A DNA stretch of 64,000 bases, taken from NCBI RefSeq assembly GCF_023856365.1, contig NC_064537.1, positions 1,400,001 to 1,464,000 of the forward strand. Reading direction: 5' to 3'. This document shows, in pieces, positions 12,608 through 24,394 of this stretch (position 1 is its first letter; every line of letters starts with the position of its first letter). A program made the translations under genes and the position numbers. Under the pieces are notes generated by a model that did not search any database, was not told the origin of the DNA, and was given only the letters and a program-made list of their open reading frames with translations. The DNA comes from Brienomyrus brachyistius (taxonomy: Eukaryota; Chordata; Actinopteri; Osteoglossiformes; Mormyridae).

Positions 12608-14700
12608 ACACAAAGGGGACAGACAATAATCATTACTCACAGAACACAGAGGGGACAGACAGTAATCATTGCACACAGAACACAGAGGGGACAGACAGTA
12701 AACATTACCCACAGGACACAGAGGGGACAGACAGTAATCATTACTCACAGGACACAGAGGGGACAGACAGTAAGCATTACCCACAGGACACAGAGAAAAC
12801 AAACAGTAAACATTATCCACAGAACACAGAGGGGACAGACAGTAATAATTACCCACATGACACAGAGGGGACAGACAGTAAACATTACTCACAGGACACA
12901 GAGGGGACAGACAGTAAACATTACTCACAGGACAGAGGGCAGAGACAGTAATCATTACACACAGGACAGATGGGACAGACAGTAATCATTACCCACAGAA
13001 GACAAAGGAGACAGACAGTAAACATTACCCACAGGACACAGAGGGGACAGGCAGTAAACATTACCCACAGGACACAGAGGGGAGAGAGAGTAAACATTAC
13101 CCACAGGATACAGAGGGCACAGACAGTAAACATTACCCACAGGACATAGAGGGGACAGACAGTAATCATTACCCACAGGACACAAAGGGGACAAACAGTA
13201 AACATTACGCACAGGACACAGAGAGGACAGACAGTAATCATTGCAAACAGGACACAGAGGGGACAGACAGTAAACATTACTCACAGGACACAGAGGGGAC
13301 AGACAGTAAACATTACTCACAGGACACAGAGGAGAAAGACAGTAAACATTACTCACAGGACACAGAGGGGACAGACAGTAAATATTACTCACAGGACACA
13401 GAGGGGACAACAGTAAACATTACCCACAGGACACAGAGAAAACAGCCTTTAAACATTACCCACATGACACAGAGGGGACAAACAGTAATCATTGCACACA
13501 GAACACAGAGGGGACAGACAGTAAGCATTGCACACAGAACACGGAGGGGACAGACAGTAAACATTACCCACAGGACACAGAGGGGACAGACAGTAAACAT
13601 TACTCACAGGACACAGAGGGGACAGACAGTAAACATTACCCACAGGACACAGAGGGGACAGACAGTAATCATTACCCACAGGACACAGAGGGGACAGACA
13701 GTAAACATTACCCACAGGACACAGAGGGGACAGACAGTAAACATTACCCACAGGACACAGAGGGGACAGACAGTAAACATTACCCACAGGACACAAAGGG
13801 GACAGACAGTAATCATTACCCACAGGACACAGAGGGGACAGACAGTAATCATTACCCACATGACACAGAGGGGACAGACAGTAATCATTACCCACAGGAC
13901 ACAGAGGGGACAGACAGTAATCATTACCCACAGGACACAGAAGGGACAGACAGTAATCATTACCCACATGATACAGAGGGGGCAGACAGTAAACATTACT
14001 CACAGGACACAGAGGGGACAGACAGTAATCATTACCCACATGATACAGAGGGGACAGACAGTAAACATTACCCACAGGACACAAAGGGGACAGACAGTAA
14101 TCATTACCCACAGGACACAGAGGGGACAGACAGTAATCATTACCCACAGGACACAGAAGGGACAGACAGTAATCATTACCCACATGATACAGAGGGGACA
14201 GACAGCAAACATTACTCCCAGGACACAGAGGGGACAGACAGTAATCATTACCCACAGGACACAGAGGGGACAGACTGTAAACATTACTCACAGGACACAG
14301 AGGAGACAGACAGTAAACATTACTCACAGGACACAAAGGGGACAGACAGTAATCATTACCCACAGGACACAGAGGGGACAGACAGTAAACATTACCGACA
14401 GGACACAAAGGGGACAGACAGTAATCATTACCCACAGGACACAGAGGGGACAGACAGTAATCATTACCCACAGGACACAGAAGGGACAGACAGTAATCAT
14501 TACCCACATGATACAGAGGGGACAGACAGTAAACATTACTCACAGGACACAGAGGGGACAGACAGTAATCATTACCCACAGGACACAGAGGGGACAGACA
14601 GTAAACATTACTCACAGGACACAGAGGGGACAGACAATAAACATAACCAACAGGACACAGAGGGGACAAAAGTAAACATTGCACACAGGACACAGAGAAA
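12608..14700. repeat. Minisatellite, 36 bp unit, about 58 copies, intron 2
   Basis: The unit contains ACAGAGGGGACAGACAGTAA, then TCATTACCCACAGGAC. It is the second-longest array in the window. Units differ at a few dimorphic sites (AATCATT/AAACATT, ACCCAC/ACTCAC, GGACAC/TGATAC, GAGGGG/AAGGGG). Marker units with TGATAC recur at 216 bp (6 units) and 324 bp (9 units), so blocks have been duplicated. Because 36 is divisible by 3 and the unit lacks stops in several frames, open frames of over 400 codons arise on both strands. In transcribed sense most units carry GTGAGTAAT or GTGGGTAAT. Confidence 0.97.
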
Positions 14701-15110
14701 ATAGGAGGAGTAAAAACTCATTGGCTGGACACAGCTGAGATGGAATGCTATACTGTGGATTTGTATGATTTAATGGATGCATTCAATGAGGGTGGTAGTG
14801 GACTACACTGGATAAACTCAAAGAAATCGAACATATCCATATTTTGGTGATATCTTGTGTAACAACAGAAAATGACAGAAAGGATAATGTTTACACTTTG
14901 AGTCAGAGTAAAAGAGACACAGACATTGGTCTCTATTCAGGGGAACGAGCCAGTCAACTGCATTCTGGCGGCTCAAAATAAGTAAAATGGCAAGCGGTGT
15001 TTACCTCCCCCCGTGAAGTTTTATTACTCTGCCTACAGGACAGTATATTTATCAGACTGCCAGTATGAAGCTGCATGGACTAGAAGGGTGCTGACATCAA
15101 AACAGCACAG
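14701..15110. other. Intron 2 spacer, nothing recognised
   Basis: About 400 bp of AT-rich non-repetitive DNA between two arrays. No exon, RNA gene or mobile element was recognised. Confidence 0.6.
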
Positions 15111-15720
15111 ACACACACAGTCTGAGATACGCACACACTGTCTGAGATACGCACACTGTCTGAGATACGCACACTGTCTGAGATACGCACACACTGTCTG
15201 AGATACACACACTGTCTGAGATACACACACAGTCTGAGATACGCACACTGTCTGAGATACGCACACTGTCTGAGATACACACACTGTCTGAGATACGCAC
15301 ACAGTCTGAGATACACACACACTGTCTGAGATACACACACACTGTCTGAGATACGCACACTGTCTGAGATACACACACACTGTCTGAGATACACACACTG
15401 TCTGAGATACACACACACTGTCTGAGATACACACACACAGTCTGAGATACGCACACTGTCTGAGATACACACACACTGTCTGAGATACACACACACTGTC
15501 TGAGACACAAGTTTTATAGACACACACTGTCTGAGACTCACACACACTGCCTGACACAAACACACACACATACTGTCTGAGAGAAACAGTCTGAGACACA
15601 GAGTGACAGACAGACACTGTCTAAGACACAGTCTGAGAGACACACACTGTCTGACAGACACACACTGTCTGAGACATACAGTGTGAGATACACACAGTCT
15701 AAGAGCGAGACACACACACA
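15111..15720. repeat. Minisatellite, about 18-22 bp unit (CTGTCTGAGATACACACA type)
   Basis: About 22 well-ordered copies of ACTGTCTGAGATACGCACAC-type units occupy 15111-15500, with length variation in the CA part. Looser CACACTGTCTGAGA units follow to 15720. It looks like a CA microsatellite that captured a TGTCTGAGAT segment. Confidence 0.93.
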
Positions 15721-16420
15721 TGCGCGCTGTCCGAGAGACCATTATGTCCACTCACACAAAATGACACATTTAGGCTTAAACTCTTCTCAGGAAAAATGAA
15801 GACATGTGCAGTTTCACACAAAGCAGCATCTGTGCTGATAGGAATTCTTGCTTCCTCTGTAAATGTCTGTTAATCTGCTTCCCTTTTCACCATTTATTTG
15901 CACAGCGTTAGTTAAGGAATGTCAGGGTTTTGGTTTGTAGGATTACAAATTATCAATGAAGACCTGTAATAAAAATGAGAAAAGCATCTGCCAAATAAAT
16001 AATTGCAATGCGAATGCAAACAGGACTTGCACACGCGTGCAGTTTGAGCACAGAGCACAGGACTATGATTGGCAGGCATATTCTGATGGTGTTTCAGGTG
16101 GAGTCAGACCAATTCAATCCCTGGTACAACAGCATGTTCCTCATACCCCGTAGAAGAATTTAAACATCCACATCCTTGTTTGTTGAGAAAACAATTAGCA
16201 AAATGTCTGTTCAGCAAGAAATCTTGGCTTTTCGTGTCATTGCACTGAATGACAACAGGGCAGGTTACCTGCTAACCCTTTGAAATGCCCTTTGGATTGA
16301 AATGCACTAGCATATAAATGTAGCATAGAAAGCTAGTGTAGCTGCTCAGTGAGTTGCACTGTAGGCTCACACCTCCATTGTAGGAGGTTTGATTTATGCC
16401 CCAACATTGTGTGTTATGTG
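15721..16420. other. Intron 2 spacer, nothing recognised
   Basis: Non-repetitive, AT-leaning DNA between two arrays. One 65-codon frame at 15956-16153 has no recognisable similarity and no splice context. Confidence 0.6.
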
Positions 16421-16424
16421 GACT

Positions 16425-17290
16425 CTCAATGCTCTCCTCATGTTGTGTGGAGTCTGCACGTTCTCTCCATGTTGTTGGGAATCTGAACGTTCTTCCCATC
16501 TTGTGTGGAGTCTGCATGTTCTCTCCATGTTGTGTGGAGTCTGCACGTTCTCTCCATGTTGTTGGGAATCTGAACGTTCTCCCCATCTTGTGTGGAATCT
16601 GAACATTCTCTCCATGTTGTGTGGAGTCTGCACGTTCTCTCCATGTTGTTGGGAATCTGAACGTTCTCCCCATGTTGTGCGGAATCTGAACGTTCTCCCC
16701 ATGTTGTGCGGAATCTGAACGTTCTCCCCATGTTGTGCGGAATCTGAACGTTCTCCCCATGTTGTGTGGAGTCTGCATGTTCTCCCCATGTTGTGCGGAA
16801 TCTGAACATTCTCCTCATGTTGTGCGGAATCGGAACGTTCTCCCCATGTTTGAAGTCTGAATGTTTTCCCCTTATTGTGTGGATTCTGAACGTTCTCCCC
16901 ATGTTGTGTGGAGTCTGAACGTTCTCCCCAAGTTGTGCGGAATATGAATGTTCTCCCCATGTTGCGCGGAATCTGAACATTCTCCTCATATTGTGCGTAA
17001 TCTGAACGTTCCCCCCATGTTGTGCGGAATCTGAACATTCTCCTCATATTGCGCGGAATCTTAATGTTCTCCCCATGTTCTGCGGAATTTGAACGTTCTC
17101 CCCATGTTGTGTGGAATCTGAACGTTCTCCCCATGTTGTGTGGAATCTGAACGTTCTCCCCATGTTGTGCGGAATCTGAACGTTCTCCTCATATTGCGCG
17201 GAATCTGAACGTTCTCCCCATGCGGTGCGGAGTCTGAACGTTCTCCCCATGTTGTGTGGAGTCTGAACATTCTCCCCTTGTTGTGTGAAA
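16425..17290. repeat. Minisatellite, 29 bp unit, about 30 copies, intron 2
   Basis: The unit contains CGTTCTCCCCATGTTGTGCG, then GAATCTGAA, with a period of exactly 29. Variants include GTGTGGAGTCTGCA and GTTGGGAATC types. The left third (16430-16660) repeats a mixed block of these variants. It ends about 300 bp from the second exon's donor; GGATGGAGTAGGGATG-type short repeats continue to about 17360. Confidence 0.95.
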
Positions 17291-17585
17291 CAGGGATGGA
17301 GTAGGGATGGCTGACTAAGTAGGGAAGGGTTAGGGATGGATTATGGATGGAGTAGGGATGAATCGGTGGGATCAGTATGAGCAAGAAAGAAATCAGAAGA
17401 ACTGGTGCTAATGGCGAGAAAGGCCTGCCAGAGTCCCGCTGAATACAGCAGGTCAGACACAGCACTGGGCACTAGGGTAAGAGGAGATCTCCAGCAGCTT
17501 CTGATCTTCAGAAGTGCTTCTGAACTTCAGATGAGCAGAAAAGAAGTATGAGCACACAGAGTGGCAATTTCGCTCCTGTACACAC

Positions 17586-17799
17586 CTCTGTGACATGATC
17601 TTGAAGGCGTCAGGCAGGTAGCACTGCACATTCTCCATCTGGAAGGGGTCGGCGTCACAGATCTTGTCATCGGTGCGGCCATAGTTGGCCGTCTCGATCA
17701 TGATGACATCACTGCCAGGGCAGCGCAACTCGATGGGGTAGCCCTCGCACGCCAGCTCCCTCCGCAGGAGGCCGAAGGGCATCGCAGAGCGGCTCAGAG
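17586..17799 (-). CDS. adgrl1: Latrophilin 1 (adhesion GPCR) exon, SUEL lectin core
   Basis: This internal exon of 214 nt encodes residue 24 (part) to residue 95 (part). It begins [20 protein letters not shown], then has [40 protein letters not shown] and [11 protein letters not shown]. This is the core of the galactose/rhamnose-binding-type lectin domain that opens the latrophilin ectodomain. Cysteines C41, C50, C71 and C83 and the family-defining YGR motif (63-65) are intact. The acceptor CCCATCCCCAG and donor AG|GTGTGT are both canonical. Incoming phase 1 (G|CT, Ala24) and outgoing phase 2 (AG|G, Arg95) match the neighbouring exons. [20 protein letters not shown] and [20 protein letters not shown] agree with ADGRL1; ADGRL2 has SCEGYSIDL and MENTDCYL, and ADGRL3 has SCESYPIEL and AQMENIRCYL. 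An internal in-frame ATG (Met30) is not a start. Which teleost duplicate this is cannot be told. Confidence 0.96.
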
Positions 17800-17961
17800 C
17801 TGGGGATGGGAGAGGATACACAGTAAGGGACAGATAGCAAATGAGGGCATGGCAGCTAAGGAGCTGGGCCGGTGTTGGGAATTGAACTGCATGTCAAAGC
17901 AGTTTAATTTACATTCAGTGCAAGCATCTCTTCAAATGAATGGTACTGTGCAGCAGCCACT

Positions 17962-18070
17962 GTAGTGGCTTAGGATGTAGACCCAGAACCTGAGGGTTCA
18001 GGTTCCTAGAGGATCTTTTAAAAAATGAACACTTCACCTGCTCCAGTACAACAGCCACCTGAGTACATTT
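17962..18070 (+). mobile_element. Degenerate tRNA-derived SINE
   Basis: GTGGCTTAGGATGTAGAC resembles a Pol III A box and GGGTTCAGGTTCC a B box, about 30 bp apart. CACTTCACCTGCTCCAGTAC follows, a tail seen in fish tRNA-SINEs. It lies about 160 bp upstream, in gene sense, of the second exon. The copy is diverged and probably inactive. Confidence 0.6.
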
Positions 18071-18286
18071 CTCCATCCAGCATCCAGCAAGAAGTAAAAT
18101 GAAAAGTTTAATAAAATTCAGGTTTGGACAGGAGACACGGACATCGATTCACACTCCCGAGGAATTTATCTAGGTATGAAGTACCTTAGAAGCTACAATA
18201 TGCATGAGGACCACGGACAGCTCCAATGACAATGCGCATCCAAGGGCAGGCTTACAGAGGTATAAATCTAGCTTAATAACATTAAC

Positions 18287-18510
18287 TGTGTGTTTATATA
18301 TATATATTATATAAGGGGAAACTCTATTTTATAAACAAAATTGTGACTGCAGTTGAAAAACTAAACATCCCAAAAGTCTTGTATTTCGTTTGGTTACTTA
18401 TGGTTATGGTAGCCATAGATGGGATTAGGGTTTTCCCCCACAGAAATAAATGGACAGTCCTCACAAAGATATCCGTAGCATCAGGCCAGGTCACAATCAC
18501 ACACACTGGA
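18287..18510 (+). mobile_element. GTGGGGACC-family dispersed repeat, copy A
   Basis: This copy shares the body of five other copies in the window: AACTCTATTTTATAAA, TGTGACTGCAGTTGAAAAAC, then TTTGGTTACTTATGGTTATG. It ends with a decayed TCCTCACAAAGATAT and a short CA run. The left GTGGGGACC end is lost into an AT run (18296-18315). Confidence 0.75.
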
Positions 18511-18799
18511 GTGGGCAGATGTCCTCCCCCACTCCCTGCAGGGTAAGCACACAGCTGAAACAGCATCTAATAATTAAACCATTAAGCCTCTGAGAATGAG
18601 AGACTGAGAAACGGCTAGAGACAGCGTGGGACGCCGAAAGAGTATGCAAATGCACATAGCATCACAGATTTAAACTACAAACACATATGCAGTACACACA
18701 CTGCAGTGCATTACACACACACACCACAGCACACATTGTAGTGCACACACACACAGTATATTACATACACGCACCACAGCATACACTGCAGTGTGCAAA

Positions 18800-19190
18800 C
18801 TCCACACACATGGAGCCATGGCGGTCAATGACACACTACAGGCATGTAAAATCCTGGGTCTCTACACAGTTAATGACACACTACAGGTGTGTAAAATCCT
18901 GGGTGTGTACAGGGTCAATAACGCACTGCAGGCATGCAAAATCCTGGGTCTCTACACAGTTAATGATGCACTGCAGGCATGTAAAATCCTGGGTCTCTAC
19001 ACAGTTAATGATGCACTACAGGCATGTAAAATCCTGGATCTCTACACAGTTACTGACGCACTGCAGGCATGTAAAATCCTGGGTCTCTACACAGTTAATG
19101 ATGCACTGCAGGCATGTAAAATCCTGGGTCTCTACACAGTTAATGATGCACTGCAGGCATGTAAAATCCTGGGTCTCTACATTAATGACA
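18800..19190. repeat. Minisatellite, 45 bp unit, 8 copies
   Basis: The unit contains TTAATGATGCACTGCAGGCA, then TGTAAAATCCTGGGTCTCTA and CACAG, with period 45. It is stop-free in two plus frames, giving a 15-residue protein repeat (VNDALQACKILGLYT) that I judge spurious: no codon-selective drift, no splice context, wrong strand for adgrl1. Confidence 0.93.
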
Positions 19191-20279
19191 GTAATGAGAG
19201 TATTACAGGGGATTTCAGTAAAGGAACACATTGGTGGTGAATATTGGATTATGTGCTCAATATGGATGCACGCTCACTTAATAAGACAACAACGCCCCTT
19301 ATCAGCCTGCTGCCAAATAGGAGCTCAAAATATTAAGGACTCCCTCGCCCACCCCACGCGGATATTACCTCCTCTAAGCACGCAAGAAATATGCTGAGGA
19401 AGACAAAAGGCCACACACTGCCAGCAGAGAAACCGCAAAGCAGGCAGAAGCACACTCCGCGATACTCATCAGACTCGGTAGAAAGCGGAGCCAGTCGGTC
19501 TGTGAATAGAAATCAAACTTAATGCTACAGCGACAGAATCAAACCTCAAGGAGGAGACCAAAAACATAAATGCAAAAACAGGAAATGTTTACTAAGAGGC
19601 TGGACTATCAGGAGCGACTGAGGTTAAAATGTCTGATGGGGATATCACTGTGTTGACCATGACATATGAACCAGCAAGCTTAAGATCACTGGTACAGCGT
19701 CCTAACCTAATGAGCTACACACCACTCCAGTGGTTGAGGCAGAAGATTCATCAGGCAATACTGCTTCCTCACTCCTCTGGTTCTGTGAGTATCATTCAGC
19801 TATATGTGGACCCAAAGACAGGAGGTTTATGTGAACTGGTTTTTCAGAATTGCTGGTGGGGTGTGACGGTTTATGATGGACTCGTGACCCATCCTGGATA
19901 TAAGCTCCCAGCCCACTGTTACCTTGTACTGTATAAGCAGCTGTGGAATGAGGATGGACAGGCAGTTGGACAGGAATCTGACCCAATATGGGTTTGGAAA
20001 ATACTTACAAGAAGAAGAATTAATCAGTAGCAACACTAATCTACTGCCAGAGTGAAAAGCACAGAAAAACTCCAGAGGATCAAGCCTACGAATGCCAGTG
20101 GGTGAGACAGCCTTCAAAGTAAACCCTGAAAGAGGGCAGCCCTGATCTGCAGACGGGCTTTCAGCCTGGGGCACAGGGCACTGTCTCCAAGGGTTTGGGA
20201 CCCAAGCATTAAGTAGCCGATTTATAAAATCGCAGCATCCTGGTACTGATGAAAAAAATATCAGCCATGTTTACTGAAG
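19191..20279. other. Intron 1 sequence, no gene found
   Basis: Contains a LINE/SINE tail fragment (separate entry). The 133-codon frame at 19629-20030 overlaps that fragment and is treated as non-coding. Confidence 0.6.
19855..19965 (+). mobile_element. Fish LINE-tail-like fragment
   Basis: GACTCGTGACCCATCCTGGA, ATAAGCTCCCAGCCCACTG and CTGTATAAGCAGCTGTGGAA line up in order with the abundant fish repeat tail that reads roughly 'ACCCATCCTGGG ... GGCTCCAGCCCC ... GGATAAGCGGT'. The copy is diverged. Confidence 0.55.
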
Positions 20280-20712
20280 CAGGAGAGATGTTCAGCAGCA
20301 CCGTCCACATCATACCAGCCATCCTTAAAGAAGGCAGGGGAGGTGTTCAGCAGGACTGTCTATACCATCATAATGGCTATCCTTAAAGAAGGCAGGGGAG
20401 GTGTTCAGCAGCACTGCCTATACCATCATACTGGCCATCCTTAAAGAAGGCAGGGGAGGTGTTCAGCAGGACTGTCTATACCATCATAATGGCTATCCTT
20501 AAAGAAGGCAGGGGAGGTGTTCAGCAGCACTGCCTATACCATCATACTGGCCATCCTTAAAGAAGGCAGGGGAGGTGTTCAGCAGGACTGTCTATACCAT
20601 CATAATGGCTATCCTTAAAGAAGGCAGGGGAGGTGTTCAGCAGGACTGCCTATACCATCATACTGGTCATCCTTAAACAAGGCAGGGGAGGTGTTTAGCA
20701 GCACTGCGGATG
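20280..20712. repeat. Minisatellite, 58 bp unit in alternating dimers, about 7 copies
   Basis: The unit contains GCAGGGGAGGTGTTCAGCAG, then ACTGTCTATACCATCATAAT and CCTTAAAGAAG. Two subtypes alternate: A (AGGACTGTC ... AATGGCTAT) and B (AGCACTGCC ... ACTGGCCAT). The higher-order period is therefore 116 bp. Confidence 0.93.
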
Positions 20713-21639
20713 TACTAGCCTTCCCTAACATACCTGGTACTCTGAGTGAGCGCCAAGCAGGCTATCTGCCATATTAGCGCACCATACTTTATGAGATGAC
20801 TTATATGATGCAATAAATCCAACGTATCTGGAAAATCAGCAGCCGCGAAGGCTGGACAGGCGGGATCAGAGATCATCACTATAGGCGCGGGGCTGACAGG
20901 AAGCCAAAGCTCCAGTGCAATGCCGCTCGACAGCCACTGTAATGAGCGGCTCATGCACCGCCGACCACATATTACGCAGCATTGTTTCCTGCTGTCACTG
21001 CAAGGAGCTGGCACTGCTGGCGAGCGCCAGACCGGACTCATTGTTTTCCCGAGAAAAGGCAGGTCTCAGAGAAACAGGTAGGGCTTCCCTTGGAGAAAGA
21101 GGCCCCTGCCGGGCTGCACCTATCACGCGCAACACTTCCCTGACCATCAACGTGTAAGTGCACTAACAGAGAAACCACATAGATCCCTGCGTGTACTGGA
21201 GACTCCGTCTCAGACAGCCCCTTCTCCTGGAAATATGGGTGGATGATCCATAAATTACCTTCACTCCGCAAAATGACAAATTTTTCACTGATTTTCCTTT
21301 TTTCCCTCCCTGCAATCAATTTTCTAAAAGATGAAATGTCTGCCACTTACCTAAAGCGCCAGTCATGTTCACTAGTGTGACACTTGTGACGGTGTCCCGA
21401 GATCTGACACTTCCACGTGGCAGGTTTTTGCTCATGAACCAGGAATAAAAACAGAAGTGGGAAGCAGAGGAAATACATCCCACCAAGAAAACCTCCAAGC
21501 TGACCAGAACATGGCCGTGGGGTCCAGTCCAGGCTGGCATGCCTTTATTTCCTTCGAAGGTTTGCATTCTTCTGTGCTGGGTTCAGTGCTCTATTGGTGG
21601 GCAGGCAGAGAACTCAACAGGAGGAATGTGCAAACTGCC
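20713..21639. other. Intron 1 spacer, nothing recognised
   Basis: Mixed-composition single-copy DNA with several CpGs at 20840-21070. No exon with consensus splice sites in adgrl1 sense was identified. Confidence 0.55.
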
Positions 21640-22665
21640 GCAGGCCGATCTGGCAGCCTCAGGGATGCTGTCAGGCAGCACGTTCCCCACAGACAAGGAC
21701 TGTGGCATGAAGGGCAGCTTCAGGGACGCTGCCAGGCAGCACGCTCCCCACAAACAAGGAGTTTGGCATGAAGGGCAGCCTCAGGGATGCTGCCAGGCAG
21801 CACGTTCCCCACAAACAAGGAGTGTGGCATGAAGGGCAGCCTCAGGGACACTGCCAGGCAGCACGCACCCCACAAACAAGGAGTGTGGCATAAAGGGCAG
21901 CTTCAGGGACACTGCCAGGCAGCACGCACCCCACAAACAAGGAGTTTGGCATGAAGGGCAGCCTCAGGGATGCTGCCAGGCAGCACGTTCCCCACAAACA
22001 AGGACTGTGGCATGAAGGGCAGGTTCAGGGACGCTGCCAGGCAGCACGCTCCCCACAAACAAGGAGTGTGGCATGAAGGGCAGTTTCAGGGACGCTGCCA
22101 GGCAGCACGCACCCCACAAACAAGGAGTTTGGCATGAAGGGCAGCCTCAGGGATGCTGCCAGGCAGCACGTTCCCCACAAACAAGGAGTGTGGCATGAAG
22201 GGCAGCCTCAGGGACACTGCCAGGCAGCACGCACCCCACAAACAAGGAGTTTGGCATGAAGGGCAGCTTAAGGGACACTGCCCGGCAGCACGCTCCCCAC
22301 AAACAAGGAGTGTAGCATGAAGGGCAGCCTCAGGGACACTGCCAGGCAGCACGCACCCCACAAACAAGGAGTTTGGCATGAAGGGCAGGTTCAGGGACGC
22401 TGCCAGGCAGCACGCTCCCCACAAACAAGGAGTTTGGCATGAAGGGCAGCTTCAGGGACGCTGCCAAGCAGCACGCTCCCCACAAACAAGGAGTTTGGCA
22501 TGAAGGGCAGCCTCAGGGATGCTGCCAGGCAGCACGTTCCCCACAAACAAGGACTGTGGCATGAAGGGCAGTTTCAGGGATGCTGCCCGACAGCACGCTC
22601 CCCACAAACAAGGAGTGTGGCATGAAGGGCAGCCTTAGGGATGCTACCAGGCAGCTACTAAGGAT
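21640..22665. repeat. Minisatellite, 61 bp unit, about 16 copies
   Basis: The unit contains ACGCTGCCAGGCAGCACGCT, CCCCACAAACAAGGAGTGTG, then GCATGAAGGGCAGCTTCAGG. The TGCCAGGCA core is a short palindrome. Dimorphisms (GACGCT/GATGCT/GACACT; GAGTGT/GAGTTT/GACTGT; TTCAGG/CTCAGG) give a variant map with recurring multi-unit blocks. Confidence 0.95.
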
Positions 22666-22814
22666 GACCACTGGTGGCCCCCAGCTGGCATGTGTCTGTA
22701 CTGCCTGGAACCCTAAATTACCCCCATTTCTGTGGTTTCCACACCCATTCCTGAGAACACCTTCCACCCCAAAGTGGCACTGCTCACTAACTTATTGCTT
22801 TTAATATATTGATC

Positions 22815-23070
22815 TAATTCTATACATTTATGCCTGCTTTTGGGGCTGCTGTATTTGTTGTTTGCATACATATTGCACTCTGTATATATCCTCCACCTTC
22901 TGCTTGTCAGTGTCCTGTGTTCTGCACCGTAAGTCCGGTGCTAACCCTCTGCTTGTCGATCGCTGGGTGTAGGACGCACCGCGGTCATGGGGGGATGTTA
23001 TTTTCTTCCTCCACACCATATACTTGTATAAGGATCTATGACAGTAAAGCCCACCTATCTTGACTGTACA
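22815..23070 (+). mobile_element. Dispersed-repeat tail (LINE 3'-UTR-like)
   Basis: GTATTTGTTGTTTGCATACA is followed by TCTGCTTGTCAGTGTCCTGT, GTTCTGCACCGTAAGTCCGG, TTGTATAAGGATCTATGACA and GTAAAGCCCACC. This order matches a fish repeat tail that ends in 'ACAATAAAGCCCATTTTGACTTGA'. Assignment is from recalled consensus, so the class is uncertain. Confidence 0.55.
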
Positions 23071-23584
23071 TTATGCACAAGCCAATAAACACTGAGGGTT
23101 CTGTCAATGCACAGGAAGGGTACTGTTGTTATCCATGACAAGACAAAAATAGACAGTGCTAGGTCTATGGTATCCATCAGCACTATGTGGTACTGCCCAG
23201 CTCAGAGGCAAAGAAGCTCTTTGAAGGCTTTGGAGATCAGTTCATTCTAATCAATTAGCAGCAGAGAGCATCTGCATAAAGAAGGCCCCAGCAAACCATG
23301 CTAAACTGAAACCACTGAAAAGATTAAATTAGATCTTGTGAAAACATAACATGGGTAATAAAGAGCTGACCAAAGCCAAGCCAAGGAAGGTTCAAAACAG
23401 GAAATGCAGGCAAAACCCAAACAAGCAGAGGTTTAGTGATGTGAACATAAAATCCAGCTGACAGAGGCAAGTCCACACTAACAGATGAACAGGCCTGCAT
23501 GTCATTGTGACAGAGCTGCAAATCATGTCCCCTTTCCTCATGTAGAAACAACTAGAGAAACCAATATCTAGAAATACAAATACA
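23071..23584. other. Intron 1 spacer, nothing recognised
   Basis: About 500 bp of single-copy DNA between two arrays. No exon, RNA gene or element was seen. Confidence 0.55.
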
Positions 23585-24190
23585 ACAGAGAGACCTACAC
23601 TCTCAAAACAACAGAGACCTACACTCTCCAAACAAATACAACAGAGAGACCTACACTCTCAAAACAAACAAATCAGAGACAGACACTCCTAAGGCAAATA
23701 CATCAGAGACACCTACACTCTCAAAACAAACACATCAGGAAGACAGACACTCGTAAGACAAATACATCAGAGACATCTACACTCTCAAAACAAACACATC
23801 AGAGACACCTACACTCTCAAAACAAACACATCAGGAAGACAGACACTCGTAATACAAATACATCAGAGACACCTACACTCTCAAAACAAATACATCAGAG
23901 ACACCTACACTCTCAAAACAAACACATCAGAGACACCTACACTCTCAAAACAAACACATCAGGAAGACAGACACTCGTAAGACAAATACATCAGAGACAC
24001 CTACACTCTCAAAACAAACACATCTGGAAGACAGACACTCCTCAAACAAAAACATCAGAGAGACCCAAACTCCTTAAAACAAACATACCAGAGACCTACA
24101 CTCTGAAAACAAACACATAAGGGAGACCTGGACTCCTAAAACAAACATATCAGAGAGATCTGCACTCCTAAAATAAACACAATAGGGAGA
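23585..24190. repeat. Minisatellite, 32 bp unit, about 18 copies
   Basis: The unit contains ACACCTACACTCTCAAAACA, then AACACATCAGAG, period 32. It is interleaved with a related unit (GAAGACAGACACTCGTAAGA), producing three- and four-unit blocks that recur at 23720-24010. The right end is degenerate. Confidence 0.93.
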
Positions 24191-24394
24191 CAATTTAGAA
24201 TAACATAGACCACCACATAAAAAGTTCCTGTCCAGCTGGAAGGTGGAGTCACATTAGTATGCATTTTCCTGACACTGTCACACAAACACATGTTGCTCAA
24301 ACAGATGATTGATTAGGGAGAGGGACTGGGGGGAGTTGGGAGGGGCAGTACACCTAAGGGGGGAAAGGATTTGATTACCCTTACTTTAGTTTGA

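Noticed and set aside
13449..14693. Opposed 414- and 403-codon frames ([12 protein letters not shown] and [12 protein letters not shown] repeats)
   Set aside because: Both come from the 36-bp stop-free minisatellite within intron 2. Both strands being open together is a property of the period.
18687..19397. 236-codon frame with a 45-bp periodic core
   Set aside because: It is the 45-bp array plus CA-rich flank, with no homology or splice support.
19629..20030. 133-codon frame that looks protein-like
   Set aside because: Its middle overlaps a recognisable fish LINE-tail-like segment, and no domain or splice sites support it.
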